This document shows, piece by piece, positions 27,293 to 35,604 of a stretch of DNA of 58,714 bases. A model generated the notes under the pieces. It made no database searches. It was not told the DNA's origin and saw nothing but the letters and a program-made list of their open reading frames with translations. The position numbers were made by a program, and so were the translations under genes. Within the stretch, counting starts at the first letter, position 1. Each line of letters opens with the position of its first letter. The stretch comes from Hyphomicrobiales bacterium (GTDB taxonomy: Bacteria > Pseudomonadota > Alphaproteobacteria > Rhizobiales > Rhizobiaceae), in assembly GCA_002401155.1 (NCBI GenBank), contig NVSG01000001.1, forward strand, positions 1,067,426 through 1,126,139, given 5' to 3'.

Positions 27293-27865
27293 TTAGCGGT
27301 CATTCCCCGAAACAAATTGAATCTCGACCACACTCCCATCTTTCACATCAGTATTAAATTTTGATGTGAAACGCAGAGATGCACCCGCCTTCAAAAAGGC
27401 TTGTTGGGGGCGATAACGCCATGAAATGACGTTTTGCCCGTCTTTTTGACGCAATACAATATTAAGTTGCGGGATAGGCAATTTATTCTCGGACCTGTTG
27501 ATAATATGCCCCGCTACCAATGCGATTTTTTTGCCATTAACCGAGATTTTTCGTAACGCCACATCGCTGACTTCTAGAGCAGTCGGCAAAGCAAAAGAGG
27601 TTGATGCCTGAGCAGTAATTCCAGCTTTCTTGTCCGAATAAATACCCGGCAGATAAACCCATTTTGCAACCAACATCACCGATATGAGAAAGGCAAAAAG
27701 CACCTGCCAATATATTCTTATTGTCGAAGAAGTGCCCTCCGCTGGCTTTCCCTTAAAGGCGCGCGTATCAAGTTGCACCAAATGGGGTGACAACAATCGC
27801 TCTGCCCTTCGGCTATGGGTTGAAGCCGCATCAGAAACGTCAATTTGAGGTAATAAAATCTGCAT
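27293..27865 (-). CDS. Single-pass membrane protein next to ftsE, MJ0042/DUF3426-like without the zinc finger
   Basis: A 190-residue protein with a short cytoplasmic N-terminus, one membrane helix (about 51-72) and a beta-rich domain of about 110 residues: ALEVSDVALRKISVNGKKIA, VAGHIINRSENKLPIPQLN, and FTSKFNTDVKDGSVVEIQF. In related genomes the protein divergent from ftsE has an N-terminal MJ0042 CxxC zinc ribbon; here the N-terminus (MQILLPQIDVSD) has no cysteine. The family link is therefore only by position and by the DUF3426-like domain. The function is unknown. Confidence 0.7.
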   Translation of the reverse strand: MQILLPQIDVSDAASTHSRRAERLLSPHLVQLDTRAFKGKPAEGTSSTIRIYWQVLFAFLISVMLVAKWVYLPGIYSDKKAGITAQASTSFALPTALEVSDVALRKISVNGKKIALVAGHIINRSENKLPIPQLNIVLRQKDGQNVISWRYRPQQAFLKAGASLRFTSKFNTDVKDGSVVEIQFVSGNDR

Positions 27866-27924
27866 TTTTCATAGCTCCATGCCAAACAAAAGCCTCTTGC
27901 AGATATTTCAATACAGCAAATTTA

Positions 27925-27943
27925 TTAATCTACTGTTAACCAT
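27925..27943 (+). promoter_or_regulatory. CtrA-type binding site upstream of ftsE
   Basis: TTAA (27925-27928), seven bases, then TTAACCAT (27936-27943) match the full CtrA consensus TTAA-N7-TTAAC exactly. The site is about 57 bases before ftsE and about 60 bases before the divergent gene, in an AT-rich 134-bp gap that must hold both promoters. Confidence 0.7.
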
Positions 27944-27999
27944 AAAATTCACAGTGTAGACATAAAACAAACAACAACCACTGGGAACCTGATTCGGCC

Positions 28000-28659
28000 G
28001 TGATCAAATTTGAAAATGTAGGACTTAGATATGGCCTTGGACCCGAAGTTCTCAGCGATCTGACGTTTCAGATCAAGCCGAAATCTATGCAGTTTCTCAC
28101 CGGCCCCTCCGGTGCCGGCAAGACCAGCCTGCTACGGCTGATGTTAATGTCATTACGCCCAACACGCGGACTGGTGAAAATATTTGGAAAAGACGCAACC
28201 TCCATTACTCCGGCACAATTGCCCGATATCAGACGAAGGATTGGCGTTGTATTTCAGGATTTCAGGTTGCTCGATCACCTAACCACCTACGAAAATGTGG
28301 CTTTACCTCTGCGCGTGCGCGGGAAATCCGAAAGCAGTTATCAGACCGATGTCACCGATTTGCTAAAATGGGTGGGCCTTGGCGAGCGCATGCATGTGCT
28401 GCCGCCTGTCCTTTCCGGCGGTGAAAAGCAACGTGTGGCAATTGCCAGAGCACTGATCGATCAGCCGGATATTTTATTGGCAGATGAGCCAACAGGCAAT
28501 GTGGACCCGCCCTTGGCGCGCCGCCTCATGCGCCTGTTTTTGGAATTGCATCGCTCAGGAACCGCAGTGATCCTTGCAACCCATGATTTGGGATTGATGG
28601 ACCAGTTCGATGCCCGACGTCTTGTACTCAATCAAGGGCGGTTGCAAATCTATGAATGA
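28000..28659 (+). CDS. ftsE: Cell-division ABC transporter ATPase FtsE
   Basis: A 219-residue ATPase starting at GTG, MIKFENVGLRYG. Walker A is GPSGAGKT (35-42), the signature LSGGEKQR (138-145) and Walker B ILLADEPTGNVD (about 158-169), followed by the H-loop ATHDLG. It forms a complex with FtsX at the division site and controls peptidoglycan hydrolases through a periplasmic activator. The stop overlaps the ftsX start by 8 bases (ATGAATGA), so translation is coupled. A CtrA-type site lies just upstream. Confidence 0.96.
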   Translation: MIKFENVGLRYGLGPEVLSDLTFQIKPKSMQFLTGPSGAGKTSLLRLMLMSLRPTRGLVKIFGKDATSITPAQLPDIRRRIGVVFQDFRLLDHLTTYENVALPLRVRGKSESSYQTDVTDLLKWVGLGERMHVLPPVLSGGEKQRVAIARALIDQPDILLADEPTGNVDPPLARRLMRLFLELHRSGTAVILATHDLGLMDQFDARRLVLNQGRLQIYE

Positions 28660-29662
28660 TGAGATCGAGCGCCGCAACGAGCCACGCCCCCCAATGCCTT
28701 CTCCCAAACAAACGGTCGGGCCACACACACGCGAAAGACGCCTGCACAGCGGCAATAAGATCGTGCCGACAGAAACCATCGCCGGACAGGCGCTGATATC
28801 CGTCATCGCAATCATGGCGTTTCTTGCCTGCCTGACCCTTGGCATCGTCACCATCATCAATCAAACGGCTTCGGACTGGCAGGGCGATATTTCACGCGAA
28901 GTCACCATTCAAATTCGCCCTTTTGACAATATTGAAATGGACGCAGCCATTCGCACCGCCAGCAGAATTGCCCTGAATTATGAAGGCGTTAGCAAGGTTA
29001 CTGCGCTCAATGACGATGCCAGTGCCAAATTGCTGGAACCATGGCTTGGCACCGGGCTGAATATCGAAGAATTACCGCTACCCCGCCTTTTAACGGTCGT
29101 CATCGACCGGGACAAAAAGCCTGACTTTGTCTCCATGCGCGCAGAATTATTGGCAAAAGTGCCCGGCGCCAGCCTCGACGACCACCGAAACTGGGTCGAC
29201 CGGCTCAATACCATGGCATGGGCCATGGTGATGATCGGCATCTCAATTTTGGCATTGGTAATGGCCGCCACCGTGCTGATTGTGGTTTTCGCCACAAGAG
29301 GTGCCATGGCGGGCAACCGCGATGTGGTGGAAGTGCTGCATTTTGTTGGTGCAGATGCCGGTTTCATTTCCAATGAATTCCAGCAACATTTCCTGCAACT
29401 GGGCCTGAAGGGCGCGGCCAGTGGGGCAGCAGCAGCTGCAATTTTATTCGTTGGAATGGGATTATGGTCCAGCATCGGTGACGCCACCCCGCAAGGCGAT
29501 CAGATCAAAGCCCTGTTCGGTACGTTTTCATTGGGATGGACCGGTTATGTCGGAATTTTTGTTGTCTTGATTCTGATTGCAATCCTGACAGCCTTCACCA
29601 CACGCATCACCGTTCAGCGATACGTAAATTCGCTCTACAGTTATAATAGTACCGGTGAATAG
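28652..29662 (+). CDS. ftsX: Cell-division protein FtsX
   Basis: A 336-residue membrane partner of FtsE. A cytoplasmic N-terminus of about 45 residues precedes the first helix (AGQALISVIAIMAFLACLTL); a periplasmic region with ISREVTIQIRP follows; three more helices close the protein, including MVMIGISILALVMAATVLIV. ATG 28652, inside the end of ftsE, is chosen over the in-frame ATG at 28610 because of coupling and family length. The periplasmic loop is the part expected to contact the hydrolase activator. Confidence 0.94.
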   Translation: MNDEIERRNEPRPPMPSPKQTVGPHTRERRLHSGNKIVPTETIAGQALISVIAIMAFLACLTLGIVTIINQTASDWQGDISREVTIQIRPFDNIEMDAAIRTASRIALNYEGVSKVTALNDDASAKLLEPWLGTGLNIEELPLPRLLTVVIDRDKKPDFVSMRAELLAKVPGASLDDHRNWVDRLNTMAWAMVMIGISILALVMAATVLIVVFATRGAMAGNRDVVEVLHFVGADAGFISNEFQQHFLQLGLKGAASGAAAAAILFVGMGLWSSIGDATPQGDQIKALFGTFSLGWTGYVGIFVVLILIAILTAFTTRITVQRYVNSLYSYNSTGE

Positions 29663-29785
29663 TGCGCCAGGCATCACGAATTTGGCTTGCCAAGCCTCCG
29701 CCATAATTCTCTAATATAATTAGAGGCACGCTCGTTTGATGTAGGGCGTTTGGTGCGGGGGAGATGAACCTTATTGGAGATCGCA

Positions 29786-30481
29786 ATGTCTGGATTGAGC
29801 GATACAGATACGGAAACTGAAAGCATCAAAAAATCATTTTTGAGGCAGCTCGTAGGATTTATTTCGGGTTTTGGTATTCTTGCAACATTTTGCCTGCTGG
29901 TATTTCTGACAATTGGCTTCATCCGTTTTGGTAATTTTGTTTCCACCATTAAAAATGAGCCGGGCCTCGTTAACGCCGATGGTATTGTGGTTCTGACTGG
30001 CGGTAAAAACAGGATTTCTACCGCAGTCGCCCTGTTACAAAACAACCAGGCTCCCCGCCTGCTGATCAGCGGCGTCCACCCAACTACCAGCAGTGAATCC
30101 ATTGCAGAACTGATGAACATCAAAAAAAGCATGTTGGATTGCTGTGTCGATCTTGACCGGCAGGCAAAAAATACCAAAGGCAATGCCGACCAAACCGCAG
30201 ACTGGGTAAAAAACAATAAAATTTCAACGCTCATCGTGGTTACCAGTAATTATCACATGCCGCGCAGCCTCTTGGAAATGCACGCGCTCATGCCGGATAT
30301 TCAACTAATTCCCCACGTGGTTGCCCCAACCCAACCCGGGCAAGGAAAATGGTATGCCAATCCCGGCAAACTAAAGGTAATCGCCATCGAATATGCAAAA
30401 TACACAGCAATCTCTTTCCGAAAGAGTTTTGATCGCGTAGACAAGACACTCGCTGCCTATACCAGTGCATATTCGTCTTAG
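29786..30481 (+). CDS. YdcF/SanA-like (DUF218) membrane protein
   Basis: A 231-residue protein with one N-terminal membrane helix and a DUF218 domain: DGIVVLTGGKNRISTAVALL, APRLLISGVHPTTSSESI, and STLIVVTSNYHMPRSLLEMH. Members of this group (SanA, ElyC, YdcF) act in envelope integrity, with roles still unclear. ATG 29786 with TTGGAG ahead is chosen over the upstream TTG at 29774. The same place after ftsX is usual in rhizobia. Its end overlaps the likely start of plsC by 17 bases. Confidence 0.88.
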   Translation: MSGLSDTDTETESIKKSFLRQLVGFISGFGILATFCLLVFLTIGFIRFGNFVSTIKNEPGLVNADGIVVLTGGKNRISTAVALLQNNQAPRLLISGVHPTTSSESIAELMNIKKSMLDCCVDLDRQAKNTKGNADQTADWVKNNKISTLIVVTSNYHMPRSLLEMHALMPDIQLIPHVVAPTQPGQGKWYANPGKLKVIAIEYAKYTAISFRKSFDRVDKTLAAYTSAYSS

Positions 30482-31277
30482 ACCCAGTCATCCATACATT
30501 TCGGGCATAATCTTGCTTTTATTCAGATCAGTCATTTTCAACATCGTGTTCATCGTGAACATTCTTTTTCAGCTGGTCTTCTGGTCACCGATATTTTTCT
30601 TTCTACCGCGCGAAGATGGATGGAAAATTGTAAAATGCATCGCATGGAGTTGCCTCTGGCTTCAGCATAAAATTATCGGTTCAACCTTTGATTTCAGGGG
30701 AATGGAAAACATTCCAGCAAACGCCGGTTGCATCATTGCTTCAAAACATCAGTCCACATGGGAAACCTATACCATGTTGCTGTTTTTGGCTGATCCAAGC
30801 TACATTTTGAAACGGGAATTATTATTTCTGCCATTTTTCGGCTGGTTCGCATGGAAAATGGATGTGGTCGGCGTCAACCGGGGCAAAAAGGGCGAGGCGC
30901 TTGCCTCCATGACGCGCAATTCGCGGGTGCAATATGATGAAGGTCGCCAGATCGTCATCTATCCCGAGGGCACCAGAAAAATGCCCGGTGCAGAGCCGAA
31001 TTATAAATACGGCATCGTCCATTTATATAACGAACTCAATGCAACAATCGTGCCTGCAGCCCTCAATTCAGGCCTCTATTGGCCAAGACGCTCATGGTAT
31101 CTTTACCCCGGCACTCTGGTTCTGGAGTTTCTAAAACCAATCAAAAAAGGCCTAACCAAAGACAAGTTCAAAACCAAGCTCGAAAAAACAATCGAGACCG
31201 CAACCAACGCTCTGATGGATGAGTCCGCCACAGGCAATAACCCACCACCAAAATACCTATACGAAAAGTCCGCTTAA
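30465..31277 (+). CDS. plsC: 1-acyl-sn-glycerol-3-phosphate acyltransferase
   Basis: A 270-residue membrane-associated acyltransferase that adds the second acyl chain to make phosphatidic acid. It has a long hydrophobic N-terminus (about 15-45), then ASKHQSTWETY, where the acceptor motif is H95-x4-E100 rather than the usual H-x4-D, and YPEGTRKMPG (about 166-175). The start is uncertain: GTG 30465 overlaps the previous gene, and an internal TTG is possible. It follows the ydcF-like gene as in other Hyphomicrobiales and lies before repeat copy C. Confidence 0.92.
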   Translation: MHIRLRPSHPYISGIILLLFRSVIFNIVFIVNILFQLVFWSPIFFFLPREDGWKIVKCIAWSCLWLQHKIIGSTFDFRGMENIPANAGCIIASKHQSTWETYTMLLFLADPSYILKRELLFLPFFGWFAWKMDVVGVNRGKKGEALASMTRNSRVQYDEGRQIVIYPEGTRKMPGAEPNYKYGIVHLYNELNATIVPAALNSGLYWPRRSWYLYPGTLVLEFLKPIKKGLTKDKFKTKLEKTIETATNALMDESATGNNPPPKYLYEKSA

Positions 31278-31296
31278 CACCCAGCCACAAATCCAT

Positions 31297-31381
31297 CGTT
31301 CAAGGCGGCGAAGAGCCGCCCGGCGCTAGCTGCGCCGCCCATACGGAGGCCTGAGCGAAGCGAAGATACGCCGTGAGAACA
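31297..31381. repeat. Convergent-gap repeat element, single arm (copy C)
   Basis: One arm of the family: GGCGGC-GAAGA-GCCGCC hairpin (31304-31320), the core GGCGC-TAGCT-GCGCC, the CCATACGGAGGCCTGAGC block shared with copy A, and the end GATACGCCGTGAGAACAG. It lies between convergent plsC and the ChaC-like gene and touches the terminator of the latter. Confidence 0.8.
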
Positions 31382-31389
31382 GAAATAAG

Positions 31390-31412
31390 GTTACTTGCTA
31401 ACCGCAAGTAAC
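31390..31412 (-). terminator. Terminator of the ChaC-like gene, with the stop codon in the stem
   Basis: GTTACTTGC (31390-31398) and GCAAGTAAC (31404-31412) form a perfect 9-bp stem with a five-base loop. The TAA stop is within it, and the minus strand continues CTTATTTCTGTTCT into repeat copy C. Confidence 0.7.
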
Positions 31413-31918
31413 GCATCATGCAGACGCTCCAGCGCTTCGTCACGAACATTATGGGTCTGTAATTGTTGCACTGTAGCGACCACATAATCTTTATTATTCC
31501 CTGACATTCCAGAGGCACCACTCACCAAACGCAATTGTTCATCATGGGAAAGCACGCCCGCATATTGAGGATGGTCCTGATCCACCACATAGACCAATGA
31601 ATTAACGGCACGGCCATCGGCCAGCTCAATATCATGCCATGTTTCCTTATAAACATGGGTGATCAATTCGCGCTCACGCAGATAAGCATGCACCTCTTCG
31701 CGGTTCTCATCGCTCACCTTAAAAGCAACGCCCTGACAAAACCCGCCATGATCAAGCCCGAAAACCAGACCGGGTTTTTCCTCCGTACCGCGATGCTTCC
31801 ACGAATAAATGCATAGGGCGCGATGCAGGCCATGAATTTTAGCGCGATGCTCCTCGGTGAATGGAAATCCCGGTTTCCACATCAAAGAGCCGTAGCCAAA
31901 AACCCAAAAATCGCCCAT
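31391..31918 (-). CDS. ChaC-like gamma-glutamylcyclotransferase
   Basis: A 175-residue protein opening FWVFGYGSLMWKPGFPF, where FGYGSLMW is the substrate-binding loop of the ChaC family. ChaC proteins cleave glutathione to 5-oxoproline and Cys-Gly. The middle holds GLDHGGFCQGVAFKVSDENR and a Glu-rich helix where the catalytic Glu is expected, and the later VNSLVYVVDQDHPQYAG block is also characteristic. ATG 31918 gives the normal family length. It is divergent from the DUF2125 gene. Confidence 0.9.
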   Translation of the reverse strand: MGDFWVFGYGSLMWKPGFPFTEEHRAKIHGLHRALCIYSWKHRGTEEKPGLVFGLDHGGFCQGVAFKVSDENREEVHAYLRERELITHVYKETWHDIELADGRAVNSLVYVVDQDHPQYAGVLSHDEQLRLVSGASGMSGNNKDYVVATVQQLQTHNVRDEALERLHDALLAVSK

Positions 31919-31978
31919 AAGTTATGCCTGTTGATACGCTAAAATTAAAACCAAAAACCCATAACAGGTGCCTCTACC

Positions 31979-32998
31979 ATGAATGACAAAGCAATTCAGA
32001 AAAAAAGTTTCGGCAGAGGCTTTTGGCTGATGTTGACCGTCATAGGCGTATTGGTATTTGGCGGCACCGGGCTTTGGTATTACGCCGCCGAAAAGCTCGA
32101 AGAAGAGGCTCTTCAGCTACAGCAAAAACTCCGTGCCAAGGGCCAAATCATCACTTGCGACAACCAACAGGTTCGTGGCTATCCGTTCCGCCTCGGAATT
32201 TTCTGTGAAGCGGTCGATCTCGAAGATAAAAACACAAAGCAAAAACTGACTTCCGGTGCGCTCCGCACAGTGGCGCAAATTTATGACCCAGGTAAACTCA
32301 TCGTAGAGCTTGACGGGCCGGCGCAATTTACCAGCGCCCGTCAGGGCATATTTAAAATAAACTGGCAGTTTCTGCGTGCCAGCATGCGTGCAACGCTCAG
32401 TGGCATAGAGCATACCTCGATCATTGGTCATGCCCTGACCATTGATCGTGAGAAAAATGCATCCCCACTTTTAACCGTAGAAACCCTCGAGCTTCACGCC
32501 CGAAAACTGGGCGAGAATAATCTGGACGTTGCAATCGGCAGTCGAAATATCAGCTTAACAACAAATTTGATTTCCACGGATACCCTGTCCAAACCGTTTG
32601 ATCTGGTATTGGAACTCACAGCCAATGACCTCTTTGAAGAAGTTCAGAACAACCGAAATCTGATTTCCTATTTTCAAAAAAACGGTGGCAGCGGCAATCT
32701 CAATGCTTTCAAATTGGAGACCACCAATGGCGGGATATTGGAGATTAAAGGGCCGCTCTCGGTTAATGCCAAAGGGCAATTATCCGGAAAATTCGATATC
32801 AGCGTTACCAAACTGAGTCACCTTTTTGAGTTTTTCAGAGAGTTTTTTCCCAACGCCAATGCCGATATGGAGCAAATCGAATTGGCAGTAAAATTACTTT
32901 CCGCTGGCACGGCTTCAACGAGGCTCCAGATACAAATCAAAAACGGCAAAGCAAATCTGGGCCTGATATCATTGGGAAGGATTCCACCGCTATTTTAG
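31979..32998 (+). CDS. DUF2125 family membrane-anchored protein
   Basis: A 339-residue protein with an N-terminal membrane helix (GFWLMLTVIGVLVFGGTGLWYY), then a long beta-rich periplasmic region with QVRGYPFRLGIFCEAVDLED near the start. DUF2125 proteins are restricted to alphaproteobacteria and resemble AsmA-like beta repeats; their function is not known. The Cys-x-G-Y-P-F-R block (CDNQQVRGYPFR) is the clearest family mark. The gene lies 60 bp from the divergent ChaC-like gene. Confidence 0.87.
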   Translation: MNDKAIQKKSFGRGFWLMLTVIGVLVFGGTGLWYYAAEKLEEEALQLQQKLRAKGQIITCDNQQVRGYPFRLGIFCEAVDLEDKNTKQKLTSGALRTVAQIYDPGKLIVELDGPAQFTSARQGIFKINWQFLRASMRATLSGIEHTSIIGHALTIDREKNASPLLTVETLELHARKLGENNLDVAIGSRNISLTTNLISTDTLSKPFDLVLELTANDLFEEVQNNRNLISYFQKNGGSGNLNAFKLETTNGGILEIKGPLSVNAKGQLSGKFDISVTKLSHLFEFFREFFPNANADMEQIELAVKLLSAGTASTRLQIQIKNGKANLGLISLGRIPPLF

Positions 32999-33088
32999 AA
33001 ACTACACGAGTGCGATAAGCACCTTTCAATTTACCTCACAACACACTAGATTCCGACTCACATAAATATTCCAACATAATCAGGCCGA

Positions 33089-35584
33089 ATGTTGATGAAC
33101 TTATTGTTTGCACGTCTTTTTCTAATTCTGTCACTGTGTGTCAGCATTGGGTCATTTTCACTTATTGTAAACGCCAGTCCGGCAAGTGCCCAAGGCAAGC
33201 CCACATCTGAGCAACCGAGCGTCATTAACAAAAGTCGCGAAAAAAGCACCATTAAGGACGAAACTTCTGCTGCAGCTGAGTGGAATGGATATCTACAGAG
33301 TGCCGAGCAAGCACTCAAAAGAGAAAAGAAACTCACAGACAAACAGTTTGAGGCATTTGACGTAAATACGGCAAAAATCATTGCCGATGCTCAGGCTCAA
33401 ATTCTGGCCTTAACCCCGGACTTTGATTATTCAAAACGCAGAGTGGACAAACTTGGCCCCAAGCCAAAGGAAGGTGAACCTTCCGAAACCGAAGAAATTG
33501 CCAGTTTACGCATGGAGCTTGGTGTTGCTTTTTCAAAGGTTGATGGCCAGATCAAGGATGCAAGGCAAATTATTGTTCGCGCGAGCCAACTCCGAAGCAA
33601 CGCACTGGTAAGACGCCGAGCAGAGTTCGTGGAATCGATTACAACAGAATCCGAAAGTATTCTGGAACCGAAATTCTGGATAGAATTTGCTGCGGGATTC
33701 GAGGGACTGGGCAAAAGTTTTAGGCTGTTGATCAAAGATTCGCTAGCTGTGATAACCAATCGTCTTAGCAATTCACCCAGCAAAATATTCTTACTCGCTT
33801 TTTCATTATTGCTGGGCATTCTCGGTTATTTCTTTGTTAAACGAAAAACGGCCGAGTTTTTCCCAAAAAAGCATCATGCTGAAGACATCACCCGAAAGCA
33901 GATCGCTACATGGGCCGCCGCAAAATTTGCCCGGTTCGGGCTCTTAGATGCTGCCGGGCTGATCTATCTCTATTCCCTGTTTTTTGAATTCGACCTGATG
34001 CCTAAGCGGTTTATATTCTTCACTTGGGAAATCGTCTTTTCAATATCAGGATTTCTCATTGCCAAATCCTTGGCTCAGGTATTCTTAGCTCCTGAAAACA
34101 AAGAAGCACGCATTGCCAATCTATCCAGCGCGGCTGCCAAGCGTGTATTGCGAACAATCCTGATCACCGTCGCAATCATCATGTTCCTGAACGTGACAAA
34201 TTTCACGGCTGTCATGTTGGTGTCCCCATTTGAAGTAAGCATCGGGCTAAGCGCAATCGTCGCAATTATCGGCATTATTGCGGTTGTTCAGGTATTAATA
34301 ATCGCCGCTAAAGATCGCATCGACACCCCACCGCCGGTCTATCAGGAGGCCCGTATTCTACGCTGGGTCTATATGCGCCCACTATTATGGGCGGGCGCAG
34401 CTGCCTCCATCATCGCTTTGGTTCTCGGCTATATCGCACTGGCCGAATTCGCCGTTCTCCAACTCCTATTTGGTTCAATTGTGTTAGCAATTTTGTGGTT
34501 GATTCTGGAGTTGATCGACACCAATCGCCAATCGGTTTTATCTGCCATCGACGGATCACCCCAGCCGACAGGCATGCAATCGCCCAAAATGAAGCAAGTT
34601 AACATTCTGGCTTTTGGTGTGTTGAAGATATTAGCTATTCTTATAGCGATTATCGCCATGTCGCTGCCATGGGGCTATCGCACCAATGACTGGTTGCAAT
34701 GGCTTAGTGGCGCATTTTTCGGCTTTCAAGTCGGTGGCCTGACCATATCTTTTTCCGTAATTTTTCAGGCCGGCGCATTATTTATCATTGGTTATGCAGC
34801 AACCAGAATGTTGCAGTCATGGCTAAACAACCAATACCTTCCTTCAACCAATATCGAATCAGGCCTACGCAATTCAATATCGACGGTAGTTGGATATATC
34901 GGCCTCACTCTGGCAGCAACAATGGCAATCGGCGCCGCCGGGCTAGACCTTTCCAACCTCGCAATTGTAGCTGGTGCTCTTTCCGTCGGTGTTGGTTTTG
35001 GCCTGCAAAGTATCATCGGCAACTTTGTATCCGGCCTGATCCTGTTGGCAGAGCGCCCCATTAAAGTTGGCGACTGGATCGTTACCGGCGGCGGCGAGGG
35101 TACGGTGCGAAAAATCTCTGTCCGTTCAACCGAGATACAAACCTTTGATCGATCTACTGTTGTCATTCCCAACTCTATTTTAATTACCGATCCAGTAACC
35201 AACTGGACCCATTCCAGCAAACTTGGCCGTATCAAAATTGCCATTGGTGTTGGCTATAATTCCGATCCTGATAAGGTGCGTGATCTCCTATTGAAATGCA
35301 TCGATGAACACGAAGGCGTATTGAAAAATCCAAAGCCATCGGTATTTTTCCTCGATTTCGGTGATAGCGCCTTGCTGTTTGAGGTACGTGGTTTTCTTTC
35401 AAATATTGAAAACGGACTGGGGGTCAGAAGCGATCTTCGATTTGCAATCCTGCGCGCAATGCGCGCCGCAAACATCGAAATCCCATATCCGCAGCGCGAT
35501 ATTCACATCAAAACCCAAGCGCCTCCAGCAACAAAACCTGCAACCCGCAAACGCACAACCAGAACAAGTCGGGCGAAAAAGTAA
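33089..35584 (+). CDS. Large mechanosensitive channel of the MscS/MscK type
   Basis: An 831-residue protein. A signal peptide (about 1-30, ending near SPASAQG) is followed by a helical periplasmic region of DUF3772 type, about eleven membrane helices and a MscS core. The pore helix is SVGVGFGLQSIIGN (near 633), then FVSGLILLAERPIKVGDWIV, the beta domain with TEIQTFDRSTVVIPNS, and the C-terminal alpha/beta end. A basic tail (TRKRTTRTSRAKK) finishes it. It should release solutes on hypo-osmotic shock. The acyl-CoA synthetase gene follows 20 bases later, probably co-transcribed only loosely. Confidence 0.9.
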   Translation: MLMNLLFARLFLILSLCVSIGSFSLIVNASPASAQGKPTSEQPSVINKSREKSTIKDETSAAAEWNGYLQSAEQALKREKKLTDKQFEAFDVNTAKIIADAQAQILALTPDFDYSKRRVDKLGPKPKEGEPSETEEIASLRMELGVAFSKVDGQIKDARQIIVRASQLRSNALVRRRAEFVESITTESESILEPKFWIEFAAGFEGLGKSFRLLIKDSLAVITNRLSNSPSKIFLLAFSLLLGILGYFFVKRKTAEFFPKKHHAEDITRKQIATWAAAKFARFGLLDAAGLIYLYSLFFEFDLMPKRFIFFTWEIVFSISGFLIAKSLAQVFLAPENKEARIANLSSAAAKRVLRTILITVAIIMFLNVTNFTAVMLVSPFEVSIGLSAIVAIIGIIAVVQVLIIAAKDRIDTPPPVYQEARILRWVYMRPLLWAGAAASIIALVLGYIALAEFAVLQLLFGSIVLAILWLILELIDTNRQSVLSAIDGSPQPTGMQSPKMKQVNILAFGVLKILAILIAIIAMSLPWGYRTNDWLQWLSGAFFGFQVGGLTISFSVIFQAGALFIIGYAATRMLQSWLNNQYLPSTNIESGLRNSISTVVGYIGLTLAATMAIGAAGLDLSNLAIVAGALSVGVGFGLQSIIGNFVSGLILLAERPIKVGDWIVTGGGEGTVRKISVRSTEIQTFDRSTVVIPNSILITDPVTNWTHSSKLGRIKIAIGVGYNSDPDKVRDLLLKCIDEHEGVLKNPKPSVFFLDFGDSALLFEVRGFLSNIENGLGVRSDLRFAILRAMRAANIEIPYPQRDIHIKTQAPPATKPATRKRTTRTSRAKK

Positions 35585-35604
35585 GACCTGACAAGGGGCA
35601 GAGC

